Below are positions 8,434-16,885 of a stretch of DNA of 64,000 bases, piece after piece. Made by a program: the position numbers and the translations under genes. Numbering within the stretch: the stretch's first letter is position 1; each line of letters starts with the position of its first letter. The DNA is from Sphingopyxis sp. GW247-27LB (lineage in GTDB: Bacteria; Pseudomonadota; Alphaproteobacteria; Sphingomonadales; Sphingomonadaceae), in NCBI RefSeq assembly GCF_002277025.1, contig NZ_NIWD01000009.1, forward strand, positions 638,460 through 702,459, given 5' to 3'. The notes beneath the pieces are model-generated. The model did not search any database. It saw only the letters and a program-made list of their open reading frames with translations, and had not been told where the DNA came from.

Positions 8434-10647
8434 ATGAAGCTTGGTCTCGTCAGCGCGCTCGCGCTGATCGCCGCGACGCCGGCCGCCGCGCAGGACATCG
8501 CGATGCAGCCCTTTCCGGTCGACCATGAGGTGCGCGTCGATTCCGAAGCCGATGCCCGCTTCCTGCTCGACGGGCCGGCGGGCAAATATGGCTTCATCGA
8601 GGCGCGCGACGGCCATCTCTATCGCCCCGACGGCAAGCGCTTCCGCTGCTGGGGCGTCAATCTGACCGGCTGGACGGTCGGGGGTGAGGAAATCCCGTCG
8701 CACAAGGACGCCGAAACCTATGCCGCCGCGCTGGCGCGGCTGGGCGTCAATTGCGTGCGGATGCACTTTCTCGACCGGCCCGATACCGAGAACAAGGTCC
8801 GCAACGAAGGCGCCGATCGCGGCCCCAACGCCGGCCCCTTCACCCACGGACCGCGCGGGCTGATCCGGGGCGACGTCGACAACAGCCGCGAGCTCAATGC
8901 CGAGCGGCTGGACCGGCTCGACTATTGGTTCGCCGAGCTCAAGAAGAACGGCATCTACGTCAATTTCAACCTGAACGTCGGACGCGTCTTCAAGCCCGGC
9001 GACGGCGTGCCCGACGCCGATCTGATCGGCAATGCCAAGGCCTATACCTACTTCGGGCCGGAGCTGGTCGCGCTGCAGAAGGAATATGCCCAGCAGCTTC
9101 TGGGGCACCTCAATCCCTATACCAAGCTGCGCTATGCCGACGACCCGGCCGTGATGACCGTCGAGGTCGTCAACGAGAATTCGATCCTCGAATTCTGGAT
9201 GCGGAACTGGCTGCGCGGCGAGCGGGTGAAAGGCGGCAAGAACCTCCAGCTCGACATGACGCCGCACTATCAGGCGCTGCTGGTGAGTATGTACAACGAT
9301 TGGCTGGCCAAGAATCGCAAGCCGGCCGAAATCGCGCAGCTTCGCACGCTGGCCGGCGTGGCGGCGGGGCAGCCGGTGCCGTTCATGCGCCGCGGCGACC
9401 ATCCCGACGCGCCGCGGCTCCGCCTCGATGCCGAGCTCGCCTTCCTGACGCAGGTCGAGATCGACTTCCACGCCGACATGAAGCGCTTCCTGAAGGAAGA
9501 GATCGGGGTGAAGGCGCCGGTCGTCCCGCTCGCCGATCACACCTATTTCATCGCCAACCAGCCGCTGATGCGCACCGCGATGAAGTCCGACATCCTCGAT
9601 GCCCATGTCTATTGGCAGCACCCCGCCATCTACGGCAAACGCAACGAGCCGATGGTCAATTCGCCCGACCTGTCGATCATCCAGAAGCTCGCGCGCAGCG
9701 CCGCGGTCGGCAAGCCCTATACGGTCAGCGAGGTCAATCATCCCTGGCCCAGCGAATATGGGGCGGAGATGATCCCGATCCTCGCATCCTACGCGGCGCT
9801 GCAGGACTGGGACGGCATCTTCTTCTACACCTTCGAGACGAAAATCAGCGGACAGTGGAAGCCGGCGGTCGCCGATCATTTCGACATCACGCTCGACCCG
9901 GCGAAGATGGCGCAGATGCCCGCGGGGGCGATGATCTTCCTGCGCGGCGACGTCTCGGCGGCGAAGGAGGTGATGACGCGCTCCTACTCGACCGACCAGA
10001 TCAGCGAGGCGTCGCGGATGCCGCGCGCCGAGATGCCATACTACACCCCCGGCTTCGACAAGAGGATTCCGCTGGTGCACGGCTCGCGCGTGTCGTGTCT
10101 CGACTGCAAGCCGAGCCTGCCCGCGCCGCTGCCGCCCGCCAATCCGATCGTCTCGGACACCGGCGAACTGAGCTGGAAGACCAGCGACGGCGAGGACGGC
10201 ATCGTCAGCGTGAACGCCCCGCGCAGCCAGGCGCTGGTGGGGTTTGTGAGCGCCAACCCCAAGGTGCAGACGCGCAATCTGGCGGCGGGCGATATCCGCA
10301 ACCGCTTCGCCGCGATCACCCTGTCGTCGCTCGACGGCAAGCCGCTCAACCTGTCCGACCGGATGTTGCTCACCACGACCGGCAAGGTCGAGAACAGCGG
10401 GCAGAAATGGGACGAGCGCCGCGCGATGCTGACCGATTGGGGCACGGCGCCGACGCTGATCGAGCCGATCACGGGCTGGATCCAGCTCAAGGATCTGGAG
10501 GGCGCGATCGGCGTCTCGGCGCAGGCGCTCGACGGATCGGCCCGGCCGATCGGTCCGGTGATCCGCGGCAAGATGATCGAGCCCGGCTGGGAAATCGCCG
10601 TCGGCACGCCCGCGACCACCACCTACCTGATCCGCGTCGAACGATGA
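8434..10647 (+). CDS. Secreted GH-A-like (cellulase-superfamily) hydrolase, copy 2
   Basis: The protein has 737 residues and is a close paralogue of the gene just upstream, 22 bp away. I prefer ATG 8434 to ATG 8428 because AGGGGGA (8421-8427) is at proper distance only from the former. The signal peptide ends at ATPAAAQ. The catalytic pair is conserved: VEVVNENS (Glu248) and VSEVNHPWP (Glu433). Similarity to copy 1 is high throughout and nearly complete over the last 250 residues, including SCLDCKPSLPAP. The loop after FLDRP or FLDMP is the most divergent part (KVRNEGADRGPNAGPF here), which would fit altered subsite specificity. Its stop overlaps the start of the GH78 gene (ATGA), so the two are translationally coupled. 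Confidence 0.72.
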   Translation: MKLGLVSALALIAATPAAAQDIAMQPFPVDHEVRVDSEADARFLLDGPAGKYGFIEARDGHLYRPDGKRFRCWGVNLTGWTVGGEEIPSHKDAETYAAALARLGVNCVRMHFLDRPDTENKVRNEGADRGPNAGPFTHGPRGLIRGDVDNSRELNAERLDRLDYWFAELKKNGIYVNFNLNVGRVFKPGDGVPDADLIGNAKAYTYFGPELVALQKEYAQQLLGHLNPYTKLRYADDPAVMTVEVVNENSILEFWMRNWLRGERVKGGKNLQLDMTPHYQALLVSMYNDWLAKNRKPAEIAQLRTLAGVAAGQPVPFMRRGDHPDAPRLRLDAELAFLTQVEIDFHADMKRFLKEEIGVKAPVVPLADHTYFIANQPLMRTAMKSDILDAHVYWQHPAIYGKRNEPMVNSPDLSIIQKLARSAAVGKPYTVSEVNHPWPSEYGAEMIPILASYAALQDWDGIFFYTFETKISGQWKPAVADHFDITLDPAKMAQMPAGAMIFLRGDVSAAKEVMTRSYSTDQISEASRMPRAEMPYYTPGFDKRIPLVHGSRVSCLDCKPSLPAPLPPANPIVSDTGELSWKTSDGEDGIVSVNAPRSQALVGFVSANPKVQTRNLAAGDIRNRFAAITLSSLDGKPLNLSDRMLLTTTGKVENSGQKWDERRAMLTDWGTAPTLIEPITGWIQLKDLEGAIGVSAQALDGSARPIGPVIRGKMIEPGWEIAVGTPATTTYLIRVER

Positions 10648-13457
10648 TCCGAACCCCGCGCCTGACCCGCCGCGGTCTGCTCGCGGCGACGCTGGCGACC
10701 TCTATCGTGCCTGGCCGCGCGCTGGCGGCGGGGCGCGGCGGCGTGCGACCGGTGGACCTGCGCGTCGAGTGGCGCAGCCGGCCGCTCGGTGTCGACGGGC
10801 TGCGGCCGCGCTTCACCTGGACGATCGCGGCCGGTGCCGAGGTGCGCGGCGTGCGCCAGTCGGCATGGCGGATCGTGGTGGCGGAGAGCGCGGAGGCCGC
10901 GGCGGCGGGCCGGGGTGATATCTGGGACAGCGGCCGGGTCGCGGATGGCCGGCTGCGCGGGCAGCCGGTACGCGATCTCCCGCTCGCCTCGCAGACGCCC
11001 TATTTTTGGTCGCTTATGGTCTGGGACGAGGCGGGACGCGCGTCGGACTGGTCAGAGCCCGAGCGCTTCGTCACCGGCGTCATCGGCGACTGGCAGGCGC
11101 GCTGGATCGCGGCCGAGAAGGGCTGGCCGGTGGGAATCGCCGAATCGCGCAAGCCCGCGCTGGTGCCGGGCCCCAAGCCGATGCCGCTGTTCCGCCGCGA
11201 CTTCGCCCTCGGCGGGCCGGTCGCGCATGCCTTTCTGTCGATCGTCGGGCTCGGCCATCATGCGGTGAGCATCAACGGGCGCGAGGCGCACGCGTCGATG
11301 CTCGATCCGGGCTGGACCGACTATCGCAAGACCGTCCTCTACACGACCTACGACGTGACAGACCTGCTGCGGGCGGGGGAGAATGCGATCGGGGTGATGC
11401 TCGGCAACGGCATGTACAATGTCGAAGGCGCGGAGGGCCGCTACAAGAAATTCGTCGGCACCTTCGGCCAGCCGCGCCTGCTGGCGCAGCTCGTCGTCGT
11501 GCTGGCCAGCGGCGAGCGCGTGGTCGTCGCGAGCGACGATGCATGGACGACGCGGCCGGGGCCGATCGTCTTTTCGTCGATCTATGGCGGCGAGGATCAT
11601 GACGCGCGGCGCGAGATCGCGGGCTGGGACCGCGCCGGGGCGCCGCGCGACGGCTGGGTGCCGGTGCTGCTGGTCGATGCGCCGGAGGGACGTCTGAAGG
11701 CGCAGGCGATTCCGCCGATGGCGGTCGCGGCGACCTATCCGACGGTTGCCGTGACCGAGCCGCGGCCGGGCGTCTTCGTCTATGATTTCGGCATGAATTG
11801 TTCGAGCCGCCCGGCGCTCGCGGTGCGCGGGCCGGCGGGCGCGACCGTCCGGCTCAGCCCGTCGGAGGTGCTGGGGGCGGACGGCCTGATCGCGCCGCGC
11901 AGCATCGGCGCGCGGCCGGGACTGCCGGTGCATTACAGCTACACGCTCGCGGGACGCGAAGGGGGCGAGGCATGGCGCCCGCGCTTCACCTATTGCGGGT
12001 CGCGCTATCTTCAGGTCGAAGGCGCGGTGCCGGCCGATCGCGCCGGGCCGGGCGACGTCGCGATCGTCTCGCTCGCGAGCGAGTTCGTGCACACCGACAT
12101 GCCTGAGGTCGGTCGTTTCGGCGCGGGCCAGGCGCTGCTCGTCCAGACCCACGACCTGATCCGCCAGGCGGTGCTCAGCAATTCGGCGAGCGTGTTCACC
12201 GACTGCCCGCACCGCGAGAAGCTCGGCTGGCTCGAACAGGACCATCTGAACGCCGAAACCGTGCTCTATCTCGAGGACGGCGCGACGATGTACGAAAAGA
12301 CGATCGCCGACATCGTCGACGCGCAATTGCCGAACGGGCAGATTCCCGAGATCGCGCCCGAATATGTCCAGTTCACCGGACCCGACGAGATGTTCCGCGA
12401 TTCGCCCGAATGGGGCGGTGCGGTCGTGATCGCCGCGTGGAAGGCCTATAAATTCTATGGCGACCCGCGCATCCTCGAAGTCGGCTATCCCGCGATGCGG
12501 CGCTATGCCGATCATATCGAGGGCAAGCGCACCGCGAAGGGCCTCGTCGACTATGGCCTCGGCGACTGGCTCGACCTCGGCCCGCGCGAAAACGGCAAGC
12601 GGGTCCAGCTGACCAGCATGGGCGTGACCGCGACCGCGACCTATTTCCAGATGCTCGCCTGCCTCGGCGACATCGCGCGGCGCCTGGGGCGGCCGCAAGC
12701 GGAAATCGCGGACTTCGCGCGGCGAGCGGCGAGCGTGAAGGCGGCGTTCAACGCGGCCTTCTACCGCGCCGACAAGGGGTTCTACGATAGCGGCAGCCAG
12801 ACCGCCAACGCGATGCCGCTGGCGCTCGGCATGACCCCGGCGGGCGAGGCGGGGCGGGTTCTGGACGCGCTGGTCGCCGATATCCGGGCGCGGGGCGACC
12901 ATGTCAGCGCGGGCGACATCGGCTTTCATTATGTGGTGCGCGCGCTCGCCGAGCATGGCCGGCCCGACGTGCTGCACGCGATGCTCTCGCGCACCGATGC
13001 GCCGAGCTATGGCGCGCAGATCGCCGCGGGCGCGACCGCCCTCACAGAGAATTGGGATCCGTCGCACGGCGGGTCGCAGAATCATTTCATGCTCGGCCAT
13101 GCGCTGGGCTGGCTCTATGGCGGGCTCGGCGGGGTGACGGTCGATTTCTGGCGGATGGATGCGCCGCCGATCCGGATCGCGCCGCAATGCGTGCCGGGAC
13201 TGGATTCGGCGTCGGTCGAATATCGGTCGGTGCTCGGCCCGATCCGCAGCATGTGGACGCGCGAAGGACGCCGGATGCGGTTCGAGGTCGATATCCCCGC
13301 GGGCAACGAGGCGACGATCGTGCTGCCCGCCGCGCTATCGGACCTGCGCGAGGGACGTGCACCGGCCGCCCGGGCCCAAGGCGTGGCGCGCGCTGTCGAG
13401 CGGGCGGGCGCGGCGGTGCTGACGGTCGGGTCCGGCCGCTACCGGTTCACGACCTAG
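10644..13457 (+). CDS. GH78 alpha-L-rhamnosidase, Tat-type signal
   Basis: Inverting alpha-L-rhamnosidase of family GH78, releasing terminal L-rhamnose (937 residues). The start ATG 10644 overlaps the previous stop as ATGA. The N-terminus TRRGLLAATLA with a following hydrophobic stretch looks like a Tat signal. Then follow the beta-sandwich domains (PVDLRVEWRSRPLGVDGLRPRFTW, about 30-130; FRRDFALGG with LDPGWTDYRKTVLYTTYDV, about 180-330). The (alpha/alpha)6 barrel covers about 510-860 and carries TDCPHREKLGWLEQ (Asp about 520, Glu about 525), the family's catalytic segment. A small C-terminal beta domain closes the protein. Length and domain order are typical. The reading frame stays open well upstream of 10644, but that extension is antisense-like noise over the previous gene. 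Its stop shares the CTAG with the convergent esterase gene. Confidence 0.9.
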   Translation: MIRTPRLTRRGLLAATLATSIVPGRALAAGRGGVRPVDLRVEWRSRPLGVDGLRPRFTWTIAAGAEVRGVRQSAWRIVVAESAEAAAAGRGDIWDSGRVADGRLRGQPVRDLPLASQTPYFWSLMVWDEAGRASDWSEPERFVTGVIGDWQARWIAAEKGWPVGIAESRKPALVPGPKPMPLFRRDFALGGPVAHAFLSIVGLGHHAVSINGREAHASMLDPGWTDYRKTVLYTTYDVTDLLRAGENAIGVMLGNGMYNVEGAEGRYKKFVGTFGQPRLLAQLVVVLASGERVVVASDDAWTTRPGPIVFSSIYGGEDHDARREIAGWDRAGAPRDGWVPVLLVDAPEGRLKAQAIPPMAVAATYPTVAVTEPRPGVFVYDFGMNCSSRPALAVRGPAGATVRLSPSEVLGADGLIAPRSIGARPGLPVHYSYTLAGREGGEAWRPRFTYCGSRYLQVEGAVPADRAGPGDVAIVSLASEFVHTDMPEVGRFGAGQALLVQTHDLIRQAVLSNSASVFTDCPHREKLGWLEQDHLNAETVLYLEDGATMYEKTIADIVDAQLPNGQIPEIAPEYVQFTGPDEMFRDSPEWGGAVVIAAWKAYKFYGDPRILEVGYPAMRRYADHIEGKRTAKGLVDYGLGDWLDLGPRENGKRVQLTSMGVTATATYFQMLACLGDIARRLGRPQAEIADFARRAASVKAAFNAAFYRADKGFYDSGSQTANAMPLALGMTPAGEAGRVLDALVADIRARGDHVSAGDIGFHYVVRALAEHGRPDVLHAMLSRTDAPSYGAQIAAGATALTENWDPSHGGSQNHFMLGHALGWLYGGLGGVTVDFWRMDAPPIRIAPQCVPGLDSASVEYRSVLGPIRSMWTREGRRMRFEVDIPAGNEATIVLPAALSDLREGRAPAARAQGVARAVERAGAAVLTVGSGRYRFTT

Positions 13458-14656
13458 CGGCAGCCCTGGCCCAGGATCACCGGCAGCGCCGTCTTCGCCA
13501 TCGTCGCATAGCCCGCGTCATTGGGATGAAGGTGGTCGCCGATCTGTTCGGAGAGGCGCATCACCGACGGCTTGCCGGGTTCCCCCATCGCCGCGTCGAA
13601 GTCGATCAGGCCGTCGAAGCGCGCGCGGTTCGCGCGGATCCAGGCGTTGACCGCCTGGCGGCGCTGCTCGCCCTCCGCGCTCGCATAGGCGGCGCCTTCA
13701 TAGGGGAGCAGCGTGCCGAAGATCACCTTGAGCCCGCGGCCCTTCGCGCGGGTGAGCAATTGCTCATAGGCGGCGATCAGCCGGTCGGCGGGGGCCTGCC
13801 ACTCCTTGGCGGGGTCCCTGACGTTGCCGATATCGTTGATGCCTTCGAGGATCACGACGTGCGTCGCGTTGGGCACGCCGAGCACGTCGCGGTCGAAGCG
13901 CGCCAGCGCCGCCGGGCCGCGACCCTGGCTGAGCAGCCGGTTGCCGCTGATCCCTTCGTTGGCGATCGCCCAGCAGCGCCCCTTGGGGTTCGCGGCGAGC
14001 AGGCGGCCGAGCTGGGCGGGCCAGCTCATCGCGCGCGACGCGCCCGCGCCTTCGGTGATCGAATCGCCGAAGGTCACGAGCACGCGGGTGGTCGCCGCCG
14101 CGCCGCCGACCTCGAGCGCGCTGGCGACGCCGGAGGCGCGCGCGCGGCGCGGATCGGGAAGGTCGACCAGCGCGGTGGCGTCGCCCGCCACGATATCGAC
14201 CATCTGCGCATGCGCGGGCGGCGCGACCTCGTCGGGGAAATAGACCGACAGGGCGAGCCGTTCGCCTGCCTCGACCGGATAGTCGATGGCATCGGACAGC
14301 ATCGGCGCGTGCGCGGGAATCCGGGCATCGCGGGCGCCGCCGAAGGTCAGCGCGCGCAGGCTGCCTGCGACGGGCTTGCCATCGGCGTCGAGCCGGAGGA
14401 TCGACGCGGCGCCGATGCGCAGCGGCGCCTCCGACAGCTCGTTGCTGAGCCGGACGCGCAGGGTCCGTCCGGCGGTCCCCACGTGCAGCTCCTGCCGCAC
14501 TGTCTCGTCCTTGAACGGGCGGCCGAGGCCGTCGCGGATCGCCGGCTCGTAACCGATCGGTGGCCCCGACCAGGCGGGCACCCAGCGGTCGGGCTCGGCG
14601 GCGTGAACGCTTCCCGCCGCGGCGAGCAGCGCCGCAAGGGCGAGCATCCTTCTCAT
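13454..14656 (-). CDS. SGNH/GDSL-family secreted esterase, copy 1
   Basis: The protein has 400 residues with a signal peptide ending at GSVHAA. An N-terminal beta domain (about 25-180) precedes the SGNH hydrolase domain. Block I is VTFGDSITEG (Ser199), block II NEGISGNRL, block III LEGINDIG, and block V is GDHLHPND (Asp374, His377). All catalytic blocks are intact. It is probably a carbohydrate esterase removing acyl groups from glycans before glycosidases act; acetyl, methyl or other ester specificity is not visible. It is the second gene of a two-gene operon, and its ATG overlaps the GH42 stop (ATGA). It converges with GH78, and the two stop codons lie in one CTAG. A paralogue with the same layout lies at 28197-29450. 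Confidence 0.8.
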   Translation of the reverse strand: MRRMLALAALLAAAGSVHAAEPDRWVPAWSGPPIGYEPAIRDGLGRPFKDETVRQELHVGTAGRTLRVRLSNELSEAPLRIGAASILRLDADGKPVAGSLRALTFGGARDARIPAHAPMLSDAIDYPVEAGERLALSVYFPDEVAPPAHAQMVDIVAGDATALVDLPDPRRARASGVASALEVGGAAATTRVLVTFGDSITEGAGASRAMSWPAQLGRLLAANPKGRCWAIANEGISGNRLLSQGRGPAALARFDRDVLGVPNATHVVILEGINDIGNVRDPAKEWQAPADRLIAAYEQLLTRAKGRGLKVIFGTLLPYEGAAYASAEGEQRRQAVNAWIRANRARFDGLIDFDAAMGEPGKPSVMRLSEQIGDHLHPNDAGYATMAKTALPVILGQGCR

Positions 14657-16749
14657 CGCGGGCTTCCGGGCAGGGTGAACCAGGCGACGCCATGCGCTGC
14701 GACCCGGCCGCCCGCCCAGTCGCCGCCGGCCGGTTTCGCGCCGGCGGGAAGCGTCAGGGCGCGCGCGTCCTTGCCGTGATTGATCGCGATCAGGATGCGC
14801 TTTCCCTTCCCTTCGCGCTCGGCGATCTCGAAGTCGGGATGCGCGCCGGCGATCACCGGCGTCACTTTCGCCTCCGCGAGCAGGTCGGCGGCGAGCGTGT
14901 TCATCGTCGCGGGGTCGAGCCAGGCGCCGACGTAGGTGATGCTGCCGCTCCCGACCTTGCGCGTGACGATGGCGGCCTTGCCGTCGAGCCAGCCGCCCGG
15001 GTCGCGATAGGTGGCGATCGTGCGCACGTCGGGCGCGGTCGGCGTCAGCTCCTCGGCCCAGATCGATGCCTTGCCGGCGATGGCGCCGGTCAGCGAGACG
15101 CCTTCGTCGAGCGCATAATATTGCGCGACCTCAGCGCCGAGCAGGTCGGCGAGCGGTCCCGGCTGCGTGCGGGGATAGAGCGCGTTGGCATCGTCGCGCA
15201 TCCCCGACCGCGGGCCGAGGACGAGATGCCCGCCGCCGCGGACATAGGCTTCGAGCGCGGCGGCCTCCGTTTCGGTCATCACCATCATGTTCGGCGCGAC
15301 CACGAGACGGTAGCGCGCGAGGTCGGCGTCGGGCGAGATCACGTGCACGCCCTGCGACTGCACCCGGATCGGCCGGTAAAAGTCGGTGAAGGCCTTGATC
15401 GGATCGAAATCCCGGTGATGGCGCTGGAGATCGATCGCCCAGCGGCTGTCATAGGAATAGAGCATCGCGACGTCGGCCGCCGGCGCCGTGTCCGCGAGCA
15501 GCGGCGCGGCGCGCGTGAGGTCGGCCGAAACGCGCGCGATTTCGGGCTGGATCGGATTGGGTTTGCCGTCCTGGCCCAGGATCGCGCCGTGATAGGTCTC
15601 TTGCCCGTTCGCGGCAGGGCGCCATTGCCAATAGAGAATGGCGTCGGCGCCGTGCGCCACAGCCTGCCACGCCATTTCGCGCACCTGGCCGGGGTCGAGC
15701 GCGCGGTTCACCGGCACCCAGTCGACGCGGCCGGGCTGGGTTTCCATCAGCCAGAAATTGCGCTGCTTGTAGCCGCGCACCAGGTCGTGATTGGCGCCGT
15801 TGGCGACCCAGTCGGGGCGGCCGTCGGGGATATAATTGTCCCACGAGGCGATATCGAGATCGCGGTGCATGACGAAATGGTCGAAGCCCGCGTTCCAGAA
15901 CATCGTATTGGTCGTGATGAAGGAGCGCTTGTCGATCAGCGGCCGGATCGCCTTCGCCTGATTCTGGATGAAGTCGGTCCACATCCGGGTGGTGAAATGC
16001 CGGAAATCGAGCAGCAATCCCGGGTTCTGCTGGCCGGTCTGATGCAGCGGCACCTGGTCGAAGCTGTTGTAGAACTGGCTCCAATATTGCGTCGTCCAAC
16101 GCTTGTTGAGATTGTCGATGGTGCCGTAGCGCTGCTTCAGGAAGGCGTGCCACGCCGCGATCGCCTCGGGGTCCCACGACGGCGGCCCGACCTCATTGTC
16201 GATCTGCCAGCCGACCACCGCGGGGTGCCGGCCGTAGCGCTTTGCCATTTCGGTCGCGATGCGGCGCGAAAAATCGCGGTAGCGCTGGCTGGCGAAGGAG
16301 AAGTGACGGCGGCCGCCGTGGCCGGCGCGCACGCCCTTTTCGTCGATGCGGAGCGTGTCGGGATAGGTCTGGGTCAGCCACGCCGGCGGCGCCGCGGTCG
16401 GCGTGCCGATCACCACCATGAAGCCGTGGCGCTGGGCCGCAGCGATGGCGCGGTCCATCCAGGCGAAGTCGAACTTACCTTCGACGGGTTCCATCCGGCT
16501 CCACGCGAATTCGCCGATTCGCACCGTGTTGAAACCGGTGTCGCGCATCATCTTGAGGTCGGTGTCCCAGCGCTCCTCGGGCCATTGCTCGGGATACCAG
16601 GCAACGCCGACCGCGATCGCGGGCCGGTCGGGATAGGCGGTGGCGCGCTGGGGGAAGGCCGTGGGCGCCGTATCGGCGGCGGGCTGCGCGTGCGCCGCGG
16701 TTCCCGCCAATGCGACCGCCATCAACGCCCATTTTCCCCAACCAGCCAT
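14653..16749 (-). CDS. GH42 beta-galactosidase-type glycosidase, secreted, copy 1
   Basis: A GH42 retaining glycosidase (698 residues) with a signal peptide ending at GTAAHAQ. The TIM barrel starts at GVAWYPEQWPEERW (about 48-61). The acid/base is Glu186 in GWQIDNEVG and the nucleophile Glu336 in FWLMETQPG. The trimerisation-type domain (VAPNMMVMTETEAAALEAYVRGGGHLVLGPRSG) and a C-terminal beta domain follow, so the protein is complete. GH42 enzymes mostly cleave beta-D-galactosides, and some cleave alpha-L-arabinopyranosides. Either would fit pectin side chains. It is the promoter-proximal gene of the leftward pair with the SGNH esterase and faces the GH106 gene across an operator at 16813. 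A second GH42 is at 30649-32727, with catalytic residues at the same positions. Confidence 0.88.
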   Translation of the reverse strand: MAGWGKWALMAVALAGTAAHAQPAADTAPTAFPQRATAYPDRPAIAVGVAWYPEQWPEERWDTDLKMMRDTGFNTVRIGEFAWSRMEPVEGKFDFAWMDRAIAAAQRHGFMVVIGTPTAAPPAWLTQTYPDTLRIDEKGVRAGHGGRRHFSFASQRYRDFSRRIATEMAKRYGRHPAVVGWQIDNEVGPPSWDPEAIAAWHAFLKQRYGTIDNLNKRWTTQYWSQFYNSFDQVPLHQTGQQNPGLLLDFRHFTTRMWTDFIQNQAKAIRPLIDKRSFITTNTMFWNAGFDHFVMHRDLDIASWDNYIPDGRPDWVANGANHDLVRGYKQRNFWLMETQPGRVDWVPVNRALDPGQVREMAWQAVAHGADAILYWQWRPAANGQETYHGAILGQDGKPNPIQPEIARVSADLTRAAPLLADTAPAADVAMLYSYDSRWAIDLQRHHRDFDPIKAFTDFYRPIRVQSQGVHVISPDADLARYRLVVAPNMMVMTETEAAALEAYVRGGGHLVLGPRSGMRDDANALYPRTQPGPLADLLGAEVAQYYALDEGVSLTGAIAGKASIWAEELTPTAPDVRTIATYRDPGGWLDGKAAIVTRKVGSGSITYVGAWLDPATMNTLAADLLAEAKVTPVIAGAHPDFEIAEREGKGKRILIAINHGKDARALTLPAGAKPAGGDWAGGRVAAHGVAWFTLPGSPR

Positions 16750-16812
16750 GACCCCTCCGATTTTCCGCTTCGTTGAAAGTTGGGGAGGCGCATAACACGG
16801 TGGCGCCGCAAA

Positions 16813-16825
16813 ATAATAGTTTTAT
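16813..16825. promoter_or_regulatory. Putative GntR/FCD operator between GH42 and GH106
   Basis: ATAATagtTTTAT has one mismatch to TNATNNNATNA. It is placed in the 136-bp divergent spacer, 61 bp before the GH106 start and 64 bp before the GH42 start, so it could serve both. Confidence 0.5.
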
Positions 16826-16885
16826 ATGACATTTGACGACGAGCTGTTATCGACAGGCGAACCGGGAAAGAGGAGAGGACGAACT

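Noticed and set aside
6081-8597. 838-codon antisense open frame over the first GH-A-like gene
   Set aside because: Same frame relation as other antisense shadows, repetitive low-complexity sequence; a similar one lies over the paralogue at 8251-10080.
8751-13457. Apparent 1568-residue fusion protein ending in GH78
   Set aside because: The first two-thirds of a kilobase-scale extension overlaps the GH-A-like gene in another frame and is arginine-rich nonsense. A proper start with Tat signal and ATGA overlap is at 10644.
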